Below are positions 31,590 to 36,714 of a DNA stretch of 36,714 nt, one piece after another. This DNA is from JBGCED01 sp045106055 (GTDB lineage: Bacteria > Pseudomonadota > Alphaproteobacteria > CBDDJK01). The translations under genes were made by a program, and so were the position numbers. Under the pieces are notes generated by a model. That model saw only the letters and a list, made by a program, of their open reading frames with translations. It did not search any database and was not told where the DNA came from. Each line of letters starts with the position of its first letter. Position 1 is the first letter of the stretch. The stretch spans positions 1 to 36,714 of the forward strand of contig JBGCED010000061.1 in assembly GCA_045106055.1 (NCBI GenBank). The letters are read 5' to 3'.

Positions 31590-32555
31590 TTAATCCAGCA
31601 GCCCTTCGCGCTGCGCCCAATCGGTAAAGGCTTGAATGCTGCTTTTTTGGGGCGCAAAGCCAAAATGATCTTTTAATTTTGAAGTTTCAAGCACGGGTTG
31701 ACCATAAAGATAATCAATAAAATCAGGATTATGATAGGTTAAGCCAAACATTTTCCCAAGCTTAATGCCAAGGCTGATCACGGATTTTGGCATGAACTGC
31801 ACGGGCTTTTTTAAGCTGGATGAAATATCGCTCATCGCAATCATCCCCTCGCCCGATAGGTTGAAAATCCCTGGCTTTCCTTCAAATAAGGCGATTTTGA
31901 AGGCTTCAACCACATCTTCGTCCCAGATGAAAGAAAAATTCGTATCCTCTCCCATTAAGCCAATTAGTTTTTCATCTTTCAGAAATTCTGTGATGGGTGA
32001 ATTGATGCCATCCCCTAAAATGGTTGCCATTCTAAAGATGGTTTGGGTTAATTGCGGATATTTTTTGCGCGATTCGTTTAATAATAATTCAATGGTTGCC
32101 TTATGTGACGCATGAGCAATGCTGGGGTGGCCGCGCAAGGGCTGATTTTCTTTGATCGCATCACTGCCTTTAAAATGATAGCCATAAGCCCCCGCGCTAG
32201 AGCCGATAACAATATGCTTCACCCTTGCTTTTAAACAGCATTCCAGCATGTTTTTTGTGCCTTCAATGTCCAGCGTTTTGGCTTTGGCAATTTCTTCGCG
32301 GGTTGATGGCGGCACCATCACCGTATCCAGATGGGCAACCGCTTGAATATTATGCTTTTTAAACAGCTGATGAATGTTTTTGTTTAAAACAGATGCTTTG
32401 ACATATTCAACCCCGTCCAAGCTGTTTGCAAGCGCGCCATCACGCGAATCAAGCGCAAGAATATTAGAACAGGCATGGGTTTGGTGCAGGCGTTGCAATA
32501 GCAACCCTCCCAGATGACTTGAAGCCCCCGTTACCGCAATATTATAATATTTCAT
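31590..32555 (-). CDS. NAD(P)-dependent epimerase/dehydratase family protein (atypical SDR)
   Basis: A 321-residue extended/atypical short-chain dehydrogenase. The N-terminal Rossmann glycine motif is TGASSHLGG, and IVIGSSAGAYGYHF is the strand-5 serine region. At the position of the catalytic Tyr in YxxxK the sequence reads HASHK, so Tyr is replaced by His while Lys stays. Substrate binding follows (NLSGEGMIAMSDI). It may bind NAD(P) without classical epimerase chemistry, or act on a reduced substrate set. The gene stands alone on the minus strand, and the substrate is unknown. Confidence 0.8.
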   Translation of the reverse strand: MKYYNIAVTGASSHLGGLLLQRLHQTHACSNILALDSRDGALANSLDGVEYVKASVLNKNIHQLFKKHNIQAVAHLDTVMVPPSTREEIAKAKTLDIEGTKNMLECCLKARVKHIVIGSSAGAYGYHFKGSDAIKENQPLRGHPSIAHASHKATIELLLNESRKKYPQLTQTIFRMATILGDGINSPITEFLKDEKLIGLMGEDTNFSFIWDEDVVEAFKIALFEGKPGIFNLSGEGMIAMSDISSSLKKPVQFMPKSVISLGIKLGKMFGLTYHNPDFIDYLYGQPVLETSKLKDHFGFAPQKSSIQAFTDWAQREGLLD

Positions 32556-32631
32556 GTCATTGCCAAAATTGGTTTTTTAAATATATGACGCTCTATATAT
32601 CAAAGATTATAAGCGATTGCATTTTAAAAAT

Positions 32632-33093
32632 TCACTTGATGATGCGGCGTGTGATCAAAATCCCAGCCAGCATTGGCAGTACAAACATCAAGACTTGCGG
32701 CAGCATCGTGCCAATCGCGGGAATGGAAGCCCCAGGGCAAAAGCCCGCAATTCCCCATCCTGCGCCAAAGATCAACGATCCAAGAATTAAGCGTTTGGTA
32801 ATGGCTTGATCTTTGGGAAGTATAAATTGTGATCCCGCAGCTTTATCTTTTATAAGCGGCGCTTTTACATATTTAAAAATCACATAATAGCCCGCCAAAG
32901 TGACGATTAACCCGCCCCCCATCACAAAGGCTAGGCTGGGATCAAAGAGACCGAATAAATCAAAAAAATTAAGCACTTTGGCAGGATTCACCATGCCTGA
33001 AATGATAATGCCAACGCCAAATAATAGCCCGATCAACACTGCAAAAATATTCATCTTTATCATCATGCTTGATCCATATTTAAAGAATGACAT
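32632..33093 (-). CDS. YeeE/YedE family half-transporter B (DUF6691-type)
   Basis: A 153-residue membrane protein with about four helices. It carries GIIISGMVNPAKVLNFFDLFGLFDPSLAF, the PLI..KAAGSQF loop and GWGIAGFCPGASIPAIGT, the conserved CPG motif of YeeE/YedE transporters. Such two-gene versions are related to the thiosulfate channel TsuA (YeeE) and to PmpAB, with each half contributing Cys on the path. It overlaps the upstream partner by 14 bases if it starts at 33093; other ATGs at 33066 and 33054 are possible. Confidence 0.85.
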   Translation of the reverse strand: MSFFKYGSSMMIKMNIFAVLIGLLFGVGIIISGMVNPAKVLNFFDLFGLFDPSLAFVMGGGLIVTLAGYYVIFKYVKAPLIKDKAAGSQFILPKDQAITKRLILGSLIFGAGWGIAGFCPGASIPAIGTMLPQVLMFVLPMLAGILITRRIIK

Positions 33094-33529
33094 GACGGAT
33101 CATATAAACCGTCACAAAGGCTGCGCCCATAAAGCATAATACCGCAACCAGCGAGCGTTTGGATCGCCGCGCAAGCCCGCATATGCCATGACCTGATGTG
33201 CAGCCCCCGCCAAGCGTCACCCCAATGCCCACCAGCAATCCGCCGCCAATTAACATCAGATTATTTGCAGGAACATCAATTTGAACAGGCATTGAAAACC
33301 CCCATTCCAAAAGCCACACTGCCGCCACCGCGCCAATGATAAAGCTTATCCGCCATGAATGCTCTTGTATGTGTGAATATTGTGTATTTGGCGGAAAAAA
33401 TATTCCCGTTATAATGCCTGTTAATCCCGCAATCCGCCCAAGCAATAGCATTAATAATACGGCGCTTAACCCAATTAAGCCGCCGCCAATTAAAGACGCG
33501 AAGGGGGTGAATTCGGTAATGATGCCCAT
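33080..33529 (-). CDS. YeeE/YedE family half-transporter A
   Basis: A 149-residue membrane protein starting at the ATG at 33529 (AAAGG 9 bases upstream). The open frame reaches 33631, but that part is encoded by a 15-bp duplicated stretch. Seen are FASLIGGGLIGLSAVLLMLLLGRIAGLTGI and GGGCTSGHGICGLARRSKRSL, with the conserved CTSGHG motif where the Cys is thought to line the substrate path. With the next gene it would form one full transporter of thiosulfate or related sulfur species (inference from the family). Confidence 0.87.
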   Translation of the reverse strand: MGIITEFTPFASLIGGGLIGLSAVLLMLLLGRIAGLTGIITGIFFPPNTQYSHIQEHSWRISFIIGAVAAVWLLEWGFSMPVQIDVPANNLMLIGGGLLVGIGVTLGGGCTSGHGICGLARRSKRSLVAVLCFMGAAFVTVYMIRHVIL

Positions 33530-33575
33530 AAAAATCAACCTTTGCGCTGAGATAATGAAATAAAAGCCCCAAAAT

Positions 33576-33612
33576 AAAGACCCAACCCTAAAAGACCCAA
33601 CCCTAAAAGACC
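33576..33612. repeat. 15-bp tandem duplication upstream of the YeeE/YedE pair
   Basis: AAAGACCCAACCCTA at 33576-33590 and 33591-33605, with a 7-base stub to 33612. Perfect copies in the leader of the leftward gene pair. Confidence 0.92.
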
Positions 33613-33687
33613 GTGAAATAAAACTTGACAAAAGCGGGGTTTAAGCCTTAAAGACAGGACAAATTATATTGAATTAAACCCACAGGA

Positions 33688-33714
33688 TTTACATTTAATA
33701 TATGTAGATATAAT
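33688..33714 (+). promoter_or_regulatory. Possible rpmG promoter
   Basis: TTTACA (33688-33693), 15 bases, TATAAT (33709-33714). The -10 is perfect; the spacing is short. Confidence 0.4.
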
Positions 33715-33761
33715 TTCATCATATTGCAAGCTTAATGCTTCATATTAAGGATTCTTAGAAA

Positions 33762-33929
33762 ATGGCAAAACCAGCAACGGTACAAGTAAAAATGGTCAGC
33801 ACTGCGGATACGGGATTTTTTTATGTAACCAATAAAAACCCACGCACCCAAACCGAAAAAATGGAAATGCGCAAATATGATCCTGTTGTGCGCAAGCATG
33901 TTGCGTTCAAAGAATCAAAAATGAAATAG
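33762..33929 (+). CDS. rpmG: 50S ribosomal protein L33
   Basis: A 55-residue protein starting MAKPATVQVKMVSTADTG and containing FFYVTNKNPRTQTEKMEMRKYDP and the C-terminal VRKHVAFKESKMK. This is L33 of the cysteine-free type, which does not bind zinc. Length and sequence match proteobacterial L33. AAGG 11 bases before the ATG is the only ribosome binding site seen. Followed by three hairpin repeats. Confidence 0.97.
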   Translation: MAKPATVQVKMVSTADTGFFYVTNKNPRTQTEKMEMRKYDPVVRKHVAFKESKMK

Positions 33930-33932
33930 GCG

Positions 33933-34035
33933 CGCACATCGCCTTACGGTGAGTGCAAACACAACACGCACATCGCCCCATGGTGAGTGCAAAGATATAT
34001 CGCACATCGCCCCCATGGTGAGTGCAAATATATAT
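33933..34035. repeat. 34-bp hairpin repeat, three copies, after rpmG
   Basis: Units at 33933-33966, 33967-34000 and 34001-34035, each starting CGCACATCGCC and carrying GGTGAGTGCAAA. Each folds into an 8-bp stem (CAC-TCGCC with GGTGAGTG, one bulged A). The loop differs between copies (TTAC, CCAT, CCCAT) while the stem is kept. A stub follows at 34036. No T tract follows, so this is not a standard terminator. Confidence 0.9.
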
Positions 34036-34125
34036 CGTGCAAACACAACACGCGCATTTAATCACATTATGCTGATTTAAAAATTGCTATTCTATGCAAA
34101 AAAGGCTAAGTTCTCAGATGAGAAT

Positions 34126-34184
34126 TGGCGCAGCAAGCGCCATCATTAACCCTTAATCATCCCTAATGAATTGATCATTAAGGG
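34126..34184 (+). promoter_or_regulatory. Two hairpins upstream of the RNase D gene
   Basis: TGGCGC/GCGCCA at 34126-34142 (5-base loop) and CCCTTAAT/ATTAAGGG at 34150-34184 (19-base loop). They lie 28-86 bases before the TTG start and may form its mRNA leader. The rest of 34036-34211 shows no gene. Confidence 0.35.
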
Positions 34185-34211
34185 GAAAACTCCTTTTTAG
34201 AAAGCGTTCCT

Positions 34212-34850
34212 TTGGAAGTTATTTTGCATAAAGGCGATTTGCCCGCGCTTGAATCAGCAGCGATGCAAAAGCTGGTTAAGGCTGAATCGCTGGCGATTGA
34301 TACGGAAACCCAAGGGCTTTATGTGCCGGTGCATCGCCTATGTGTGGTGCAGCTATCTGCGGGGGATGGCATATGTCATTTGGTGCAAATTCCTGCGGAT
34401 GGGTATCAGGCTGCAAGCAATTTAAAATCTTTATTGGGCAACCCTGATCAGCTTAAAATGTTTCATTATGCGCGCTTTGATGTTTGGGCGCTTGAACATT
34501 GGCTTCAGGTCAAAATTCATCCCATTTACTGCACAAAGATTGCTTCTAAGCTGGTTAGAACCTATGGTGCGCACCATGGGCTATCTGGATTGGTGCGCGA
34601 ATTGTTGGGCATTGAACTTGATAAAACCGAACAAACCAGCGACTGGGCAAAACAAGATTTAAGCCAATCGCAGCAAATTTATGCGGCGCAAGATGTGCTA
34701 TATCTTCATCAAATCAGAATCATTCTGGATCAGATGCTGGCGCGCGAATCACGCACCGAGCTTGCGCAAAAATGCTTTGATTTCATCCCTTACCGCGTGG
34801 CAATGGATCGCTTGGGGATGGCGCATGATGATATTTTCAACCATGGCTAA
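34212..34850 (+). CDS. Short ribonuclease D-like 3'-5' exonuclease
   Basis: 212 residues: only the DEDDy exonuclease domain, without the HRDC domains of E. coli RNase D. Metal residues are D30 and E32 (AIDTETQG), D90 (FHYARFDVW), and Y157 with D161 (YAAQDVLYL). CTKIASKLVRTYGAHHGLSGLV is the typical helix before the last motif. Such short forms are common in alphaproteobacteria and would trim tRNA or other RNA 3' ends. The start is a TTG at 34212; no ATG fits, because the family-conserved stretch LHKGDLP begins four codons later. Confidence 0.9.
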   Translation: MEVILHKGDLPALESAAMQKLVKAESLAIDTETQGLYVPVHRLCVVQLSAGDGICHLVQIPADGYQAASNLKSLLGNPDQLKMFHYARFDVWALEHWLQVKIHPIYCTKIASKLVRTYGAHHGLSGLVRELLGIELDKTEQTSDWAKQDLSQSQQIYAAQDVLYLHQIRIILDQMLARESRTELAQKCFDFIPYRVAMDRLGMAHDDIFNHG

Positions 34851-34917
34851 TGCTTAAAATTAGCGCATTTCATTTACATTAAAGAATAAATATTCTTGAA
34901 TTTTAAGGAACAAAACA

Positions 34918-36204
34918 ATGCTTTACACCCTACATGATATGAAGCAAGGCGTTTTAGAGCCAATGATGCTTGGCGCAAAAACTTCGCGGCAAATTTTCAA
35001 TCATCCTGCCAATCCATGGGCTTGGACATTGCAAGCGCGGATGATGAATGCGGGGATGGATGTCATGGAATCGCTATCAAAATCACGCGGAAAGCCTGAA
35101 TGGGATTTGAATAAAATCACTCATGACGGCAAGGAATATGCGGTTGAGCAGACGGTTGTTGATCATAAAGCCTTTTGCGAATTGCGTAAATTCAGCCTGA
35201 AGCGTGACGCCGCAGCCAAGCAACCCGCAGCGCGCAAACAAATTTTTGTGCTTGCACCTATGTCGGGGCATTTTTCAACCTTGCTGCGTGATACAATCAA
35301 GCGTTTATTGGTTGATGCCGATGTGTTCATTACCGATTGGTTTGATGCAAAGCATGTTCCCTTGGATCAAGGGCGGTTTGGCGTTGAAGAATATATTCTT
35401 TATATTCAAGCATTTCTTGAAACGATTGGTCCTCATCAGGATGGTAAGGATGGGGGATGCCATGGAATCGCCGTTTGTCAGCCTGCACCCTTATTGCTGG
35501 CTGCAACTGCGCTGATGGCTGCTAATAACAGCCCCTATACGCCGCGAACCATTACCTTAATGGGCGGTCCCGTTGACGCAAGTGCCGCGCCAACTTTGGT
35601 AACCCAGCTTGCAGAAAATCGCCCGATTTCATGGTTTGAACATCATAATGTGCATCATGTTCCCGCGCGTTACGAGGGGGCGGGTCGCCGTGTCTATCCT
35701 GGCTTTTTACAGCTGCGCGCATTTTGGTCAATGAACCCAGCCCGCCATAATATGGCGCATTGGAACATGTTTAAGCATTTGATCAAAGGAAATGATGATT
35801 CTGCGGAGCGCACACAAGATTTTTACAATGAATATATGGCGGTGCTTGATGTCACGGCTGAATTCTATCTTGAAACGGTGCATCATATTTTCAAAAAACA
35901 CAGTTTGCGCGATGGCACAATGACGGTCGGCGACCAGAAAATTGACCTAGCGGCAATTGAAAAGGTTGGTATTTTAACGGTCGAAGGTGAGTTGGATGAT
36001 ATTTCAGCCCCTGGGCAAACCATGGCAGCGCATGCGCTTTGCCCGAATGTAAAATCTGATTATAAAAAGAATATCTTAGTTGAAAAAGCGGGGCATTATG
36101 GCATCTTTAATGGCCGCAAATGGCGCGATCATGTTGCCCCTGCCATCATTGATTTTATGGGCATGATGGATCAAGAATTTAACGCCGCCCCAAAAAAGGC
36201 CTAG
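34918..36204 (+). CDS. phaZ: Intracellular polyhydroxyalkanoate depolymerase
   Basis: A 428-residue alpha/beta hydrolase that breaks stored polyhydroxybutyrate granules. The N-terminal MLYTLHDMKQ..LEPMMLGAK segment is diagnostic. The nucleophile is C187 in GIAVCQPAPLLLA (Cys instead of Ser, as in Ralstonia PhaZ1). GELDDISAPGQT supplies the acid region, and GHYGIFNGRKWR holds the catalytic His. No lipase-box Ser is present. Ribosome binding site AAGGAA. The granule genes phaCAB are not in this window. Confidence 0.95.
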   Translation: MLYTLHDMKQGVLEPMMLGAKTSRQIFNHPANPWAWTLQARMMNAGMDVMESLSKSRGKPEWDLNKITHDGKEYAVEQTVVDHKAFCELRKFSLKRDAAAKQPAARKQIFVLAPMSGHFSTLLRDTIKRLLVDADVFITDWFDAKHVPLDQGRFGVEEYILYIQAFLETIGPHQDGKDGGCHGIAVCQPAPLLLAATALMAANNSPYTPRTITLMGGPVDASAAPTLVTQLAENRPISWFEHHNVHHVPARYEGAGRRVYPGFLQLRAFWSMNPARHNMAHWNMFKHLIKGNDDSAERTQDFYNEYMAVLDVTAEFYLETVHHIFKKHSLRDGTMTVGDQKIDLAAIEKVGILTVEGELDDISAPGQTMAAHALCPNVKSDYKKNILVEKAGHYGIFNGRKWRDHVAPAIIDFMGMMDQEFNAAPKKA

Positions 36205-36207
36205 CCC

Positions 36208-36471
36208 ATGGCATCAAAGATTGAAATTTACACTCGGGATTTTTGTGGTTTTTGCAGCCATGCCAAGAAAATGTTAAGTCAGCGCAATTTGGCGTTTGAA
36301 GAATATAATATTTGGCGTGATAGCAGCAAAAAAGATGAAATGCTTGCGCGATCAAATGGCAGCACAACTGTTCCCCAAATTTTCGTTGATGGCACCCATA
36401 TTGGCGGCTGCGATGATTTGATTGAATCCATTCAATCAGGCGAATTTCAAAAATTAACGGATCAAGCATAA
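36208..36471 (+). CDS. grxC: Glutaredoxin 3 (GrxC family)
   Basis: An 87-residue thioredoxin-fold disulfide reductant using glutathione. The redox pair is C13 and C16 in DFCGFCSHAK (the common CPYC is CGFC here). TVPQIFVDGTHIGGCDDL contains the conserved cis-Pro (TVP) and the GSH-binding GG.DD. It starts 3 bases after the phaZ stop, so the two are co-transcribed. Whether it serves ribonucleotide reductase or protein disulfides cannot be read. Confidence 0.93.
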   Translation: MASKIEIYTRDFCGFCSHAKKMLSQRNLAFEEYNIWRDSSKKDEMLARSNGSTTVPQIFVDGTHIGGCDDLIESIQSGEFQKLTDQA

Positions 36472-36637
36472 ATAAACTGCTTGCTATTATGCTTAGATAA
36501 AATCGGAATTTGAGCAAAGGTGAGCCTTCTTATTTGCAATCATCTTAAAGATGATGCGCGCGATATAAGCGCGATAACAAGCATGAATATTAAAATACGC
36601 TTGCTTGACGCAAATGAATCTTGCATAGCTTTCAATC

Positions 36638-36714
36638 ATGGTCACATCAAATATACGCAAATTACCCGATCATTTGGTCAATCAAATCGCTGCGGGCGAG
36701 GTGGTTGAACGCCC
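36638..36714 (+). CDS. mutL: DNA mismatch repair protein MutL (N-terminal fragment)
   Basis: Starts at the ATG at 36638 (an in-frame TAG lies just upstream) and runs off the window edge. The first residues include LPDHLVNQIAAGEVVERP, the invariant opening of the MutL/GyrB-type ATPase (the N of QIAAGEVVERP belongs to motif I). Only about 26 codons are seen. No clear ribosome binding site. Confidence 0.95.
   Translation, partial: MVTSNIRKLPDHLVNQIAAGEVVER

Noticed and set aside
33933..34035. 34-bp repeats considered as CRISPR or a terminator
   Set aside because: There are no spacers between the copies, and no T run follows the hairpins.
36520..36708. 62-codon open frame before mutL
   Set aside because: It overlaps the mutL start in another frame and has no recognisable motif.

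Overview
The window looks like a free-living, respiring alphaproteobacterium with moderately low GC. The order cannot be fixed from this sequence alone. Clade hints are the NDUFS4-type complex I accessory protein, the COQ10/RatA START protein, the FixNOQP-G cytochrome oxidase operon, a SuhB of alphaproteobacterial type, a PhrR/PraR-like XRE regulator, a non-pyrrolysine MttB homologue beside a TRAP transporter, and an intergenic palindrome resembling one common in Rhizobiales genomes. Most of the window is ordinary chromosomal housekeeping. No phage, transposase, rRNA or CRISPR array is visible.

Layout. 1-4.4 kb: end of an unknown gene, ratA/COQ10, tRNA-Ala(CGC), then a leftward run mlaC-like > rimO > apaG > folE, and an NDUFS4-like gene. 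4.5-9.8 kb: tRNA(CAT), universal stress protein, two back-to-back cysteine desulfurases, lysA and an unknown membrane protein. 9.8-13.7 kb: the most interesting part, a leftward three-gene cluster (diiron heme-oxygenase-like/cupin fusion, small Rieske ferredoxin, YjeH-like amino-acid permease) divergent from an Lrp/AsnC regulator. 13.7-17 kb: suhB, envC-like, coaD, XRE regulator. 17.3-23.1 kb: a DUF4399 secreted protein with its own promoter and terminator, then ccoNOQPG on the minus strand. 23.1-27.2 kb: a repeat-rich spacer, TRAP permease (dctQM) and an MttB-like methyltransferase. 27.4-36.7 kb: gltA, sulfotransferase, ppx/gppA, rlmE, an atypical SDR, two YeeE/YedE half-transporters, rpmG, a short RNase D, PHA depolymerase, glutaredoxin and the first codons of mutL.

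Main discovery candidate. The 503-residue protein at 11566-13077 carries the metal-ligand pattern of the N-nitrosating enzyme SznF. Seven diiron ligands sit at a constant +19 offset and three cupin histidines at a constant +15 offset from the SznF residues as I remember them. Its neighbours (Rieske electron carrier, amino-acid permease, amino-acid-responsive Lrp-type regulator with two palindromes over overlapping divergent promoters) suggest a compact pathway that makes an N-oxygenated or N-nitroso amino acid, regulates it and moves it across the membrane. No SznE-like arginine methyltransferase is in the window.

A second theme is short tandem duplications (12-19, 34 and 55 bp units). Many straddle gene ends, and two fall in frame inside genes. 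A 55-bp palindromic element occurs as a perfect tandem pair inside a 34-bp repeat array.
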